Source of the DNA: Apostichopus japonicus
Taxonomy: Eukaryota; Echinodermata; Holothuroidea; Aspidochirotida; Stichopodidae
Length of the DNA: 64,000 nucleotides
Direction of reading: 5' to 3'
Assembly (NCBI RefSeq): GCF_037975245.1
Contig: NC_092569.1
Location: 15,377,001-15,441,000, forward strand
The translations under genes were made by a program, and so were the position numbers. Under the pieces are notes generated by a model, which was not told the DNA's origin, made no database searches, and saw only the letters and a list, made by a program, of their open reading frames with translations. Below, in pieces: positions 48,501-61,170 of the stretch (position 1 is the stretch's first letter; each line of letters opens with the position of its first letter).

Positions 48501-51500
48501 GACGTGGAGCGTACAAGAAAATTTTTGGCTTTACAAACCCCCCAGATGGCCGGAAACGGCACTTCCCGAGTATTCTAAGCTGCATGTACCTAGCCTGAAA
48601 ATATGGATCTCATGTCTGCAATTTCTCAATTGATGAGAAAAAAACAATCTATGAAATATGGTAATACATATCAGATGAGTTGAGATGATACAAAAATCAT
48701 AATGCCTTTAGCCCCCAATCCCCCTCCCGTTCCGTCACCACTGTTTGATGCAGGGCCGGATCCAGGATTCTGGAAGGGTGAGGGGTTTGACCTCCAGTGA
48801 TCCTACGGTCTAAGGGGAGTGGGTTTTCAAAGCAAATGCAAAGCACCTACAAAAACTCACTCGAAATGTATCTGCATCAGTACGAGTTTGCTAGTTTTAT
48901 TGATGATCTATTCATGGTAGATTGGAGAAAACAAACGCCGTGGATGTTTAATTTAATTATTTTTTTCTCTCTCTTTTTTTCCTCTTTTTTTTGGGCCAAG
49001 AGCAGGGGGGTCCGGACCCCCTGGACCCCCCCTCTGGATCCGCGCCTGATATATATCACAGCAGATCATGAACTTGGTGTAAATCTCAATAAACCGAACT
49101 GCCCATAGCAGGATTCCTTATGGCATTGATTTCCTAACATTCAAAAAGGGACACATATACAGTTTTCATGGGAGAGAATGTTTGTATAGATACAAACTGA
49201 TAAGTATTTAAACATGGTACAACACTCAAATAAAGACCATTAATGGAATTGATTTTGTTTTACTTTGAAACTAATTTCTAACAAAGGTGACCGGCTTCTG
49301 TTAGGTGCAGAAATAAATAACTCTTTCTGCTGTTATGTGTTATTTTGTTTAGCAGAAATGGAAGATTTGTCCCAAGAGGAGCTAACAGCCATGACAGAGT
49401 ACAAGAAGCACACAACATTGAGCCTTCCATTTAATTACCGTACTTGCAACTACATGAAAAATCTGTAGGCTTCAGTTTACTTAGCCCTATGATGGTATAT
49501 TGCAGTTGAGCAACTACAACTCATACCATCAAGTCAAAAGTCCAGCACAAAATTGAGTTGCAAGGTGATTGATACCATGTATAAGTTATGCATGTAGAGG
49601 TCAATTGAGGTCACTGCGATCATTGCAATATACCATTATCTCATACTTCCATACACTTCCTCCTATTAAAGTGTTAAAAGATATCGATTTATCTTTGCAC
49701 ACGATTGATCTCTTACTCTCCGCAAATTGTGGAAGCATAACTTGAAGCCACTGCGAAGTCATCAATTTTATATTAGATGAATTTCTTGTGATAGACAAAT
49801 TCTGTTCAATTAAAGTGCATCTATCTTAGAAATTTCCAAACAGAAACGCCAAATCAGGACTGTAGAAAATATAAGTGTACACTATTCTAAGCATATCCTA
49901 CATTCTGTATTACAGATGGCAAGTCTCTGACTTCTAGTTTTATTTCTCCATGGTATAAACAAAGAGTGTGAACATGGCCTTCAGTAAAGTGTCAGTCCTT
50001 TTTAAAATTGTTGTCATAGAGCAGTGAGATACCTTGGCTATTTTGGAAAAGTAGGGAGGGGCGGGGGGGGGGGGAGAAGATGTAAACTTTCAGTGAATGT
50101 TATTTTACTGTATCAACTTTAAACAATTTCACAAATCTTTTGTTGCAGATGAACTTGGCTTTTTCTCTTGTCACTCTGTTGTTTTGGGGAATTTCAACAT
50201 CGAAGGGTGCAAGGGTGCATCCTTGCAATTATTCATATACATGTAAAACAAGTAATTTTTATTTTTTAGATTTATGTCTAATCTACATGGAATTTTGCAT
50301 AGCTGATAGCCCACTGATTATTGGTAAAGTGGAACCAGTTTAGATATGTAAGGAAATTAAGGAAATTGAACAATTTATTTACTGAGGTATTAGCCAGAAG
50401 CAACAGGACTTTGCAAAGCATGGTAACAAATTTGTCTAAAGCGAAGAGAAAATTGCTTGGTAGAGAGCTTTCAGTGCTCCTACCTTCATCTACCATAAAA
50501 TGACAACAGAAACAATGTTGAACCAGTATCACACCCTTTGGTTTGACTATAGGCTAAGTGCTGTAAATAACACTATTGACTAATTTTGCTCCAAGCGACG
50601 TGTGAATGCACATTTACACATTTGACCTTCGCCTATTATGCAATTGGTATGTCAAGTTCACGAACACAGGCTGTGTGTACTTAAACCTCCATTTTCTTGT
50701 TTGTCGATAAAGATCCGAGGAAACGACCGTGAAGAATCTTTAATCTTTAAATGGCTGCCAACACAGTCTGTTACTGCACTTGCTATAAAAGACAGGCTAA
50801 TGCAATTTATTCCTTTTCTACAAGTGAAACTGATAAAAAATAATGTTTTCAAAAAGTTTGGCACAAACTAGTAGACTGAAGAAAGCGATTAATCTTCTTT
50901 TTCATTCTAGTTCGTTAACACACCATTTAATACTTTAATTGTTTCATTCCTTTCCTAGATTGGTACAAACTGGAAGAGGTGAAAAATGAGAAATTGAGAG
51001 AGGCTACCAAGTAACACAACTTTGCAGTAGTAGAAGGATGTCTTTGGCTAGGATGATGCACATCAAGAAATGTGATTGTAGCTGTTTTTATGAGAAACAA
51101 TTTGATGTTTTGCATTTCAATTCATCTCTCTGTCCACAATTGATAATACCTGTTGGTACAACTTCAATTAAACTTGCATAGAGATGGCCTGTGATAAAGA
51201 GACATGTGGAAGTGCTCAGGAATTTTATGTCATAGGTCATTTAGGGGTCAGTTTAGTTAATTGTTTTGAAACGCTTCTTCCTGAGTCCACGGACAGACAT
51301 GTGGATGAATGCAAAACGTGATCATACTTATGGTCATTCAGAATTTCAGAAATTTCATGTTCAGGACACTTTGGTCTATTCTTTAACTACTTAACTGTTA
51401 GCTCAAAATCTTTTCAAATTAATCTGTCTTGTTATGATAATAAGCTTTAACTTAACCACTTTCTATTGGAGTTAAAATGATTTGCACAAGTATGAGGTCC

Positions 51501-54500
51501 AAGGATGAGCTTATGACTAAAACATTAATGGTATTGTTGGAAGCCTAATTATTTTCTTTTAGATGTTCGGTTTTCCTGCATGCAAAGTGGTAAAATATAA
51601 TTGTAACTCAATTAAAAATATGAATTAATTACCAATAAGTAAATAATTAAATTAAAAAAATAAATTTGGAATTAGGTCATCCTTATCAACAACATTGTGA
51701 ACATAAATCTTCTAAGACCTTCCTATCTAGTTTAATGGTAGTCAGCACGCTATAATGGCAAGAAGTTTTCAAAAAGTACCTTCCTTGAGGTCTTTACTCT
51801 CCAATTGTTCTCAGACATTTTTAAGGAACACACAAGATGACTGAATGGGAAACTTTCCTCAAAGGTTGTGATAAAAACAGTTTAAGAATTCTGACCAAAG
51901 GTGACCACATTTGAATATCTAGCATATTTGCGGCTAATACAGCATACCTTTAAAGAAAAGAAGCTACTGACACAGGGCTGAATTTTGTCGTAACAAAGGT
52001 TATTGGGAGAGAGGCTTTGATCAAGTTTTTCAAGAGAGGATTTCTTGTTCTGTACTGAAAACTGTTCAAGTGATTTTCAAGTTGTATCCTTGTGCAAAGG
52101 TGCTGATCAAGGTCTTGGTATCCCTGTTACATTTCACAGTTGATGTCGAGCAATCAGAGCTTCAGCATGTGACGATGGTTATGCTGTATTCAGTATTACA
52201 TTTCTTATATTAATTCATTGTATAAGTATTTGAGGAATGAATTAAACTAAATTGCGAAAGTTCACTTAGTACTCAAAATTCAAAAGTAATGGAGATGCCA
52301 ATAAAGTTAGCTATCAGTAGCATTGATGATGTTGTTTTATAATTTATGTTTTGCTTTTTCTCAATTTGAATGTACTGCAACTTAAATGGAGAATAAGGTG
52401 GCATACCCAATAGTATTAACAAGGAAAGGGGTGATTTAACCAGGAATGAGGTGGAAAATCAGTTTTGATATTAACCAGGATAATGGTGACATCAACCAGG
52501 AAATGTTGGTTAATTTAACCAGGAAAGAGGTGAAATATTTCATGACATTAACCAGGATAGTATTAGCATCAACCAGGAAATGTTGGTTAATTTGACCAGG
52601 AAAGAGGTGGAACATTTTATGATATTAACCAGAATAGTATTAGCACCAACCAGGAAATGTTGGTTAATTTGACCAGGAAAGAGGTGGAATATTTTATGAC
52701 AGTGGCGTAGGAAGGTACTTTTGAGTGGGGGGGGCGGGCTGAAGACTGATGGCCGGCCTGGGGGAGGGGTCTAAGGGCCCTTTGGAATTTTTTTGCATTT
52801 CCAGGTGGCCTCAAATGCAATTTGGTGCAATATTGCACACTTCAACTCCCACTCCATTTTGTAAAGAATTTTGCATTTTCACCTGGCCTTAAATGCAATT
52901 TGGTGCTCCAAATGAGATTTTTTTCTCATTTGGAAATGAAAAAGGGGTTTTCTGACTTGCGGAGCAGGGGGGGGGGGCGGAATGATACTTCCGCCTCCCA
53001 TATTTAAGCCCCCGGTTCCTATGCCCTTGTTTTATGATATTAACCAGGATAGTATTAGCACCAACCAGGAAATGTTGGTCAATTTGACCAGGAAAGAGGT
53101 GAACTTTTTTTTATGATATTAACCAGGATATTATTATTAGCATCAACCAGGAAATTCATTTTGTGGGACCGTTCTACTAAATAAACAGGAAGGCGGGGCT
53201 GGGGGGTGGGGCAACTTATGAGCGTAAGAGTCCCGTCCGCCCAAAACTGACCAAAAACATACGTTCATTCTGAGTGATATTAGAAGGCGCTTAAACACGT
53301 AACAAAATATAAAATTCCTGGCATATTATAAAATATCCACATAAAGATGGTCACATTATGCTTATTGAATTCTAGTTTGACGTTTCAATGACTCTGTAAA
53401 TAACGATATCCCATTATGATTACCTGAAATGAACAGAGATTGTCCTAAATAGGATGTTAATTTGGTAACTCGTCAATTAAAAAAGGATAAAAGAGTTACT
53501 ACTTGTGGATCGGACAACATCCCTTGGTGCGTATTTACATGTTTCTCTTCTGAATGAGTCCCAATATACATATCAAATTTCCAGGAAAGATTGCAAAATA
53601 GTGAAATCCCTAGCCTGTGGAAAACGGCATTAACATTCCCTTTTCCAAATTTCAAGTGAAGAATCTCAAACATGCAAAAGCTTCTGCTGCCACAGTTGAT
53701 GGTTAGGTTTTAATCAGTATGGGGATAAACGTCAATTTGCTTACAGAAAAGATGTACCATGTGATTTTACGTATCCATGAAGTTGTGTCCCAATTGAATA
53801 ACAAGCTAAACACTATGTCAAAGGTGCTTTACCTGGTTTCTCTTCAATACGATCAAGTTAATTAAAGATTAATCTGAAATTATTACTGATCCATGGCTAT
53901 TAAGTTGGTATAGCTCATTTCATAACGACAGGTTTAACGACAAGTGCAATTAGAAAAGGACTATAAAAAATGGGTGCATTGTCTGCTCTACTGTTTGCTT
54001 TATACACGGACGAAATTAAATCTAACGATCATCTCTCAGTCACAAAATATGCTTATGACACTGCATTATCATGCAACATATACAAGATTTCATTTGTCGA
54101 TCATCATTTCAATTATCAGCGATATGTTAATGATATAAATCAACAAACCATCGAAAGGACCTATTGCTCATTCCCAAAAACTTGGAAGGAATGGTGTTTT
54201 GCTAACATTAACATAATATATGAAGTGCGATTGTCGTCTAGATCACAAAGTGTTAAAATAAATGCATCAGAGGTTGAGAAAACATCGAAAATTGACTACT
54301 TATGGATACGCATTAGCGAAAACCTGACGTTAAATTGTCATATATGGAATATATTGAGTAGAGTGCATTATTTGGTCTCTAGTTTTAGCATAAAGAGGTA
54401 TCTATGCTGTACCTGTTTGGTACAACTTCACGTCATCGAGAGATAAAGAATCGAATGATAATCTTAAGAAACGTTTTTCAAGGTGTGGGTGCCTATTTCA

Positions 54501-54575
54501 CAGATGCTAACAGTAAACAAAAACTACTTTTTTGTGTGTGTACAATCTCCACTTAGATACAATCTCCACTTAGAT

Positions 54576-54651
<76 letters not shown>

Positions 54652-54694
54652 GTATGTGTGTGTGTATATATATATATATATATTTATGTGTGTG

Positions 54695-54775
<81 letters not shown>

Positions 54776-55954
54776 TATTGGTATGTAAGTAACGCTTATT
54801 GTCCAATGTATGTAGCCTACATCTCTAATATATCTTTTCAACCGATGATTCAAGCTGTTGGTTCTTTGAATGTTCCCCAAAGGAAAAATAAGAGAAATCA
54901 GATGATCGCATTCATTTCAGCAAAATTCCATAAGCTTTGATAAAGTTTTCTTCTTAGTACTTTAACCTTAACTATGGCGAGAAAATGAACGGAAAATATG
55001 TATATTATGTTGTAATCACTTAGGACAAGATCTAGTTAAACTATAGAAATGAAAGTCTTACCATTTGTTGGACCTTTGTAACAACTTCCTCCTACACCAG
55101 GAAACTTCTCCGCGAATTCACACAATCCTAAAAGCGAAATGACAAAACAAAAGGCACATGGGACTTTACTAATGATTACAAGTTTGTCATAGGAGTATGT
55201 CCGCGTTTCGAGAGGATTGGAGTGGGAGCGGAAGGGTGGATTACCATTTCAAGAGGATCAGATTTGCTTTCAGCATAATTTGTTATTTTCAGAATATTGA
55301 ATTCAAATTGTAGAAAGTGTAGTTACATCTGTTTCTAACTCATTTCTTGAATTTAAAGATGTTCCAGATCTATTTCGTAGGTTTATTTTTATTGTGCACA
55401 TAACCAATGCAGTCAAATATCTGAGCTGCTTTGATTTCTTCCTTCTTTATTAAACATAAAAGTGCGTTTTTATTCGTTATTATTTATTACATAAATTGAT
55501 ATATAGGTTTCTACAAACTTACTCTTGTCATATACTTTGATATACTCGTGCCAAATTTCCGAATACAATCATAACCGCAAGTTATATCGTAACTTTGAGT
55601 AACCACAGAAACACCAAGTTAAAAAACAGAGTATAGCAATCACCCAATTACACCATATACACAACGTCACATCACTGCTGACAGAACAAACTGTATTATT
55701 AGAAAATAGAAGTGGATTATGCTACAAGTAATTCGGGGTCTTGCTGGTTCTTATTCTATATATCGTAAATGAATTAGGTTTCAAGCTACTGACTGTATGC
55801 ATATTTACTTTGTTTCAGTTGTCGAAATGCATGATAAGGAACGGACAAAATATATAAATAAAGAATACTCACTGCCTGCTGCTAAAGATGAACCAAAACA
55901 TGCCATGAAAATAACAAGGTGTTGGAAGCATGTGCTATTTTCTTTAACAGCCAT
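42288..55954 (-). CDS. Fibrinogen-related (FReD) secreted lectin-like protein, gene 2, six exons
   Basis: Tandem paralog of gene 1. Exons on the minus strand are 55873-55954, 55062-55127, 46676-46869, 46030-46338, 44006-44285 and 42288-42562. All splice sites are intact and phases match gene 1. Total 1206 bp, 401 residues. Domain order is signal peptide, short Cys segment, shortened Ser/Thr linker (26 residues missing), Cys segment, EGF-like, FReD. The EGF and FReD-start exon is almost identical to gene 1, whereas the last exon differs at 23 residues while keeping THDRDND, WWYG, the Cys pairs and MKIRPV. All reading frames are open, so it looks functional. The changes fall in the calcium-site flank and binding-pocket loops, which could alter ligand choice (inference). 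The minus-strand AATAAA downstream of gene 1 is not conserved here. Confidence 0.88.
42961..43206. repeat. (CCGT)n/(GCGT)n microsatellite, unit 2
   Basis: About 245 bp of CCGT units with regularly interspersed GCGT. It occupies the site of the CCAC/CCAT array in unit 1. Arg-Pro-Ser-Val frames here are artefacts. Confidence 0.95.
43780..43976. repeat. (CCAT/CCAC/CCGT)n microsatellite, unit 2
   Basis: Short CCGT core at about 43821-43862 with CCAT and CCAC flanks, beside exon 5. Shorter than the unit 1 allele. Confidence 0.95.
44006..44285 (-). CDS. FReD gene 2 exon 5
   Basis: 280 bp, same splice sites as gene 1. Replacements include RYT for KYQ, E for V in [10 protein letters not shown] for M, and R for S near the end. 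Framework residues are unchanged. Confidence 0.93.
44286..46029 (-). other. Intron 4 of FReD gene 2
   Basis: Colinear with gene 1 intron 4, including the exon 4 relic at about 45690-45770 and the short inverted repeat near 44655-44752. Confidence 0.75.
45690..45770 (-). pseudogene. Relic of FReD exon 4-like sequence, unit 2
   Basis: Counterpart of 9925-10005 with one or two base changes. Same stop and no splice sites. Confidence 0.6.
46030..46338 (-). CDS. FReD gene 2 exon 4 (EGF-like and FReD start)
   Basis: 103 codons. Differs from gene 1 only at VRQC for VRRC and NMADGGG for NMAAGGG. The second restores the more usual FReD MADGGGWT form. Confidence 0.93.
46339..46675 (-). other. Intron 3 of FReD gene 2
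   Basis: Slightly longer than in gene 1 because of extra GAC/GAT units and a longer G run (about 46549-46561). Confidence 0.8.
46676..46869 (-). CDS. FReD gene 2 exon 3 (shortened linker)
   Basis: 194 bp against 272 bp in gene 1. The missing 78 bp (26 codons) lies between two copies of an ACAACCA-GCAGAGCACCACC repeat in gene 1, so it is probably a slippage or unequal-exchange deletion that kept frame. The Cys segment is intact; one Thr is changed to Ile. Confidence 0.88.
48403..49048. mobile_element. hAT-like element cluster, unit 2 copy
   Basis: Begins CAGGGGCGGATGCAGG. The inner start CAGGGCCGGATCCAGG is at 48751 and the end GGATCCGCGCCTG is at 49048. No nested MITE. Flanked by the 108-bp direct repeats 48272-48379 and 49057-49163. 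Confidence 0.65.
49360..50925 (+). other. ORF fragments of the 6.2-kb block, unit 2
   Basis: The fuller version of the first piece ([17 protein letters not shown], preceded by TTTGTTTAGCAG) is present here and partly deleted in unit 1. The later pieces are nearly identical to unit 1. Family unknown. Confidence 0.3.
52430..53155. repeat. About 78-bp AACCAGGAAA minisatellite, unit 2
   Basis: About five units plus the inserted MITE 52700-53029; one unit more than unit 1. Confidence 0.8.
52700..53029. mobile_element. hAT-like MITE, unit 2 insertion (same family as 3341-3712)
   Basis: 330 bp, starting CAGTGGCGTAGGAAGG and ending GGTTCCTATGCCCTTG, flanked by a perfect 8-bp duplication TTTTATGA (52692-52699 and 53030-53037). 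It sits in the minisatellite. No copy occurs at the equivalent unit 1 position. Internal deletions relative to 3341-3712. Confidence 0.92.
53500..54446 (+). pseudogene. LINE reverse-transcriptase relic, unit 2
   Basis: Retains the catalytic-loop region lost in unit 1: [15 protein letters not shown] followed by YAYD at 54048-54059, where active enzymes have YADD, then the thumb-like IDYLWIRI and [11 protein letters not shown]. It lacks a 55-bp piece (the DFRP motif) that unit 1 keeps. Dead in both units. Confidence 0.75.
54575..54772. repeat. (TA)n/(TG)n microsatellite, unit 2
   Basis: Longer allele of 18476-18588. Confidence 0.95.
55062..55127 (-). CDS. FReD gene 2 exon 2
   Basis: 66 bp, same splice sites and protein as gene 1 exon 2, with one silent base change. 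Confidence 0.75.
55128..55872 (-). other. Intron 1 of FReD gene 2
   Basis: Shorter than in gene 1 (single copy of the 158-bp repeat) with a roughly 50-bp unit 2-specific insertion near 55565-55615. Confidence 0.75.
55873..55954 (-). CDS. FReD gene 2 exon 1 (signal peptide)
   Basis: Starts at ATG 55952-55954 (complement). It encodes [16 protein letters not shown] and a hydrophobic segment ending SSLAAG; differs from gene 1 by Ile-to-Thr and Leu-to-Val. Confidence 0.75.
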
Positions 55955-56488
55955 GTTTTTCAGTTGTTCTCAGATTTGAGCAGTCTGATTCAAAATGTTC
56001 GGTACATGTTCTGATGTACTATGTCATGTTTTTTAAATTGCCATATGTTGTCGAGCTATTAAGAGATTCATGCATATTCATCAATTCACTAAAGGTTGGG
56101 TCTCTTTTTCAAATCTTTGCGCAGTAGGTAACTTTAACGAATCGTGGGAGGCTAAAATGTTAATCATTTAATAAGATGGGAGGAGACAATAACATGGCTG
56201 GCTGGCTAGATATTTTAATATGAAACATAGATTGTTTGTCAATAAGGTTACTTAAATATGTAATGAAATACGACTTTACTCAAAGTAGGGGTAGTAATTC
56301 AAAAACTACCTTCTCAAACTGCCAATAAATAAAACAGCGCTGTATTGACAGGAACGATTAAGACCATATCTATAGTGGGATTTATATTTTGCTCAAAATA
56401 CAAAAAAAAATACGCAGGAAGGAGGAGCGATTAAAGATATAGATTGTGAAATTTGAGAAAAGAGCCATGTCTGCTATCTCAAGGTATA
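55955..56488 (-). promoter_or_regulatory. Presumed 5' flank of FReD gene 2
   Basis: Matches 19973-20503. At 56488 it joins directly to block B' sequence, so any regulatory DNA in block X is missing from this gene's upstream region. Assignment is positional only. Confidence 0.25.
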
Positions 56489-58874
56489 ATACGCCAAGTT
56501 TTATCTCCTGTATAAGCATACGTTACATATTGCTGGAAGATTGATTTATTGTCTAATTCTAATGAAGATAACTAAATGTAAACCTAATTGACTAAAGCTG
56601 ATCTTCCGTCACTGATATTAATACCGTCGATGACGTAATCACAAGATCGTTGTACAATTCGTGCTCTGATGTTGATACTTATTCGATTCGTCTAAGCAGC
56701 TTTAAATTAAATACATATATATTTGTTGAGAAAAAGTTACATAGTCTATATTAAAGACATCACAGCATTTAACCCGGTCTATCAAAGCCTAACGGAGAAC
56801 ATCAATGACAAAGTAGAACGGTCAACTTATCATCATCGATACGACGAAAGCCGGAAATATATTTGTCAGGATAATAAGAATTACGTATGCCATTTTCTTT
56901 CTATTTTATCATTAACAAAATAACAATGTGTTTAGACTATTTAAGTCTCCCGTGGAGTTGTCAGGCTGTATTGGTCGATGGGTTTGAGCATACGTAGAGT
57001 ACATTATGTTCTGCTCTAAGTTTGTTTCTGCTCGGTTAACTATGTAGAATTCCACTTTTCTATATCACATCATTCTTAGACAAATGGCAGCAGTCTTGAA
57101 GTTTTGCTAATGGCTTAAATTGTCAACCTTGTGAAACCAGAGCAGCGTGAGAAAGGCAGCTTTCACCAAATCTTGCAAATTTCGAGCAAGGATTCTTCGA
57201 GATTAATTCACTTTTATGGTGCTTTGAGCTGCTTGAATAATTAAATAATTTCCCATCCCTACATTATGTCGCGGTATAGATAACAGTTAGTTGATTGGAA
57301 AATATAAACTATCAATGGGCCTATCTATATGTTTTACTAACATATGTCTATTTGGAGTTGTTGTGATATTATAGTCACCAAGTGGTATATAGATATATGC
57401 TGTGTTTACATTTCCTAAGGCTATTGATTAATGACAATCCTATGTTACTTAATGGCCGGGTTTGAGTGTTTCATCACCCTTTGATCTATAAGATATATAA
57501 TACAGAGTATACTGTAGTTTGCGTAAGATATTTGGGTTTGTTAAAGTGTAAAGTTGACCTCTTTTAATCGTAGACTGATCCGAAACGTTAGTGCAGACTC
57601 AAGGCTAAGTCTAAGGTTAGGCTAACTGTTATCGCGTAATAAGTTAGGCAGACTATCCAACAAATCGATTCATCTGCTGTTATCGATCAAATGGGGGTGT
57701 CGCAATGTACGGGAGAATGTATACACCAGTCATCCAAATATAATATCATCAAATGTCGTTGAAAACACAACCGTTTGCTTTTTATTCAAATTTTGTAAAG
57801 ACTTCAAATATTCCCTAACGCCATATCCATATCTTGGTTTAATTTGCGCCGTCGTTACACAGCACATTATTAATTGACTGACTGATTACGTTATAGTTCT
57901 TGTCAGAGCTGTAGTCTAGTTCTAGATATTTTTCCCAGGAAAACAACGTCACAAAACTGACAAATGGATTAGTTATCTAAAGTTATACCACAAAACTGGC
58001 CATCATATCGAGACGACGTTCCTAATATTGTAACATGTAGAGCATATATTGACTCGGGTTTCCAGTACGAGAACTGATACCAATGACTAAAGTTATGTTT
58101 TGACGTTTCGTTTCGTCTCGTCTATGTTGTTTAATTTGTTATTGGTTACAATTTTCGCATTATTAGCAACATTATTTCTATAAGGACAGCCTTTTTAAAC
58201 ATGCGCTTATCTTCAGTGTGGTCTGTTAAGATAACATCATACGAAGACCACTCGATTTGTAAATTATGAAACACGGACATATTATTATCTGGTTAGAGGG
58301 GTAAACGTTAAAAATTAAGTTGTTAATTTATTTGTGTTGTTTATGATATTCACTTTCTTGCGAAACAAGATATGTATGTCTATAGTCCAAACTGTAGTGC
58401 AAAATAACCAGAAAGAGGGCTTAATTCAACACAATTATATTTCCATTTAATTTAACGCACTTTACAGCATTTACAATTATGCAAAATTGTCCATAAACAT
58501 CCTTTCTATACTGTTTGCTATAGTTAAGACAATGCAAGAATCAAAGCAACCAGCCACTGCAGTCACTACTGAACCAACAGGCACGATTCTATGTATGTCC
58601 CGTAGCAAAACACACGCAGTACGTATATCATGTGATAATAGAAGAAATCACTTTAATTATGCTTAATGTGCACTTTGATTCAAATTACACCCTTTCTTTG
58701 ACGTCGCACTTAGCATACAGCATTCCGAAGACGGACGTTGCTACATAAAATATCAAAAAACAAAAAAAAATCATGATATTTCAATGCTAAACTGCTCTTA
58801 TCTCCACGTCTGTTAGCATGTTTCAACTACTCCCATATTTATCTTTCATTATTTTGTATCCCCTATCTTTTCAG
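56489..58874. other. Block B' left part, no gene seen
   Basis: Colinear with 30445-32894, with a roughly 50-bp deletion near 56829. No exon was recognised. Confidence 0.55.
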
Positions 58875-59145
58875 GTGTTTCAACGTCGTACCGATAACTC
58901 TATTAGTTTTTATCAAAACTGGACTGCGTACAAAGAAGTTTTTGGTGCCAGCGAGAACTTATGGTTAGGAACGAAAAGCTTCATTACTTGACGAACCAGA
59001 GAAACTACAAGCTTCGCTTTGACATCAATACTTCTAATAGATCGGCTGAATATGCTAAATATCCAGTTTCGAATAGAATCTGAAAGCAACAACTACAAAA
59101 TGAATCAACTGGGCAGTCTCAGTGGGAATACAACTTTGATGCATT
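58875..59145 (+). pseudogene. Decayed FReD exon 5 paralog, block B'
   Basis: Counterpart of 32895-33170 with the same two frame disruptions. It lacks a 6-bp in-frame insertion found in unit 1 after AYK, giving AYKEVFGASENLWLG, closer to the functional exon. Confidence 0.88.
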
Positions 59146-59689
59146 TTCGATATTTGCGGCTTGCCATCGATAATAGTTACAATTAAAGTTACTAGTTTGC
59201 TCACAATAAACTTCTTGAAAAAAATGGTCGTCACGGTTTCTTCACACCTTGATGTAAAATATTACCTATAGACTGGATCAGAAACCCAGACAAAGAAGGT
59301 TCGGTGTAACAACCCCCCCCCCCTTCCCCTCATTTCGCAACTATGCTCTATATAATAATTTTTGTATTAATCTTGTACAAAAATATGAGAAATAAATGTA
59401 AATTTGAATTGAAATATCATGTGCTGTTTATTTGTCCCTCTCTTAAATCATACTAATTAGTTGCAATTAGATATGTAGAAACCTTTTTAATTTCGCCAGT
59501 TCTGGTTTTATAATCTTGAAAGAACAAATAAGGTTTTGTTTCCAACGTGATTAAAGTCAGTGATCTCGAGATTTCTTTAAAAATCAATTGCAACTATCTC
59601 GTCCCATCAGGGCCCGTTACTTTAAAGAGACCGTAAAGTGTGAGATATTTATATAGCTTTTGTAACAATTTACCTCAATTTACTAAATT

Positions 59690-59775
59690 GGCTTTTGAAG
59701 ACACAGAAAGACATTAGAAAACACTCGAAGACACTAAAAGACATTAGAAGACACGAAAAGACGTGTTTAGAAGGC
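59690..59775. repeat. AGAAGACA array, left arm, unit 2
   Basis: Counterpart of 33716-33800. Confidence 0.75.
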
Positions 59776-60684
59776 ACTCATTCCTCTATTAAAATTAATC
59801 GCATACAGTCTCCCCTCTACACTAGTTTGAATTCAACCAATCAGTCAATAGCTAATATGTTTATTTATGAGCCGTTGCTTAAAGTAGATTCATGTACAGC
59901 AATCCGAAAAATTTGGGTCGTTATCAAGGTGACATACTCCTACTAGAGTCTATATCAATCCGCCCGGATGTTCTCCTATCTCAGGAAAAAGTGCCAAAAT
60001 GTAGTAGGAAAACATCTTTTTCTGATACGTTATAAATCAGGATCTAGTTTCATGTGGCTTGCATGTTGAAGAGCAATAGAGCATGAATGTAAACACATGT
60101 GGTGCAAAAAATGGGTCAATTGAGGCAATTTTATACCCGTTTAGGCCTCCCATACAGGAGCAGCGTATGAGTATTGTTTACTACTGAGTGAAGAGGTTTG
60201 TTACAAGACTAGTGACGAAAACTTCAGGCTCGGATAGCAAAAAAACTGCTTGGTCATGATACGGAAAATTGATGGTGCCATGAAAGGCCAACTTGTCAGC
60301 TATCCAGCTAGTGAGAACTTCTATCTAAACTTAGAGACCACATTACTTTTGTGATTTAGTGTGTAAGTCAATGGGGCCTTTAATGGGCGTATGCTACCTG
60401 TAGTTCATATTGGTGTACTGGGTTGCTTCCGACGCAGGCAAAATGAAAATTTTTTATCTCACTATTCAAAGACGTTTATAGAACTTAAATATTCATATTA
60501 TGGGCGGGGTTTACTGCGACCCTAACGGAAAATATCTTCGAGAAATCAACGTTCAAAGTTTTTTACTTTTATTCCACCAATTGAAGTTAGATTTGAATAG
60601 ATAAGCTAGTTATGTCGTTATGGCATCATGGGGTCATTGAGGTTGAGAAAATCATAGAAAAGGACGCAAAGAGCTTCTTTTGTT

Positions 60685-61170
60685 TTCTGATGTCTTGTAG
60701 TGTCTTCAGAAGTCGTCTGGTCTTCTAGTGTATTCGTGTGTACTGGTGTTTTCTTTAGTTTATTTGTGTCTCCTGACGTCTTCTGAGATCCTCTCAGCAG
60801 CTTCCGGTGTCTACTTCAGTCTTATCATGTCCACTGCGGTCTCCTGTGACTGTTATAGGGTCTTCTTGGGTCTTGTAAGGTATTATATCGTCTTGTCAGT
60901 GGTGTTAACTGTCTTCGAATATCTGTTGAAGACCCTAAGAGTCCTCTAATGTCTTCTAGGGCCTTCTCATGTTTTCTGATGTCTATGGGGTCTTCCATTG
61001 TCTTCTTCATAGGTATTGTAAGGTCAACTAACGTCTTCTAGTGTATGCTGGACTCTTCTGACCTCTTTAAAGGTTTCTCGGTTCTGCTGGTGTCTTCTCT
61101 TGTTTTGTTCTGGTTTGTTCTAAGGTTCTTCGGAGACCTTCTGAGGGTCTTTTGGTGTCTTCTGAAGTAT
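60685..61170. repeat. TGTCTTCT array, right arm, unit 2
   Basis: Longer version of 34700-34970. Includes GGTCTTCT and GGTGTCTTCT variants to about 61170, then a unit 2-specific stretch to about 61262. Confidence 0.75.

Larger units (their letters stand above)
46929..53168. mobile_element. Candidate 6.2-kb element with inverted CCTGGTTAA ends, unit 2 copy
   Basis: Same ends and interior as 11215-17409, including promoter-like motifs, ORF fragments and the 3' AATAAA. It lacks the 393-bp MITE and has an additional minisatellite unit plus a 330-bp MITE. Confidence 0.45.
46870..55061 (-). other. Intron 2 of FReD gene 2
   Basis: 8.2 kb. Contains the unit 2 copies of the 6.2-kb block (about 46929-53168), the hAT-like cluster, the minisatellite with inserted MITE and the LINE relic. 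Confidence 0.8.
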
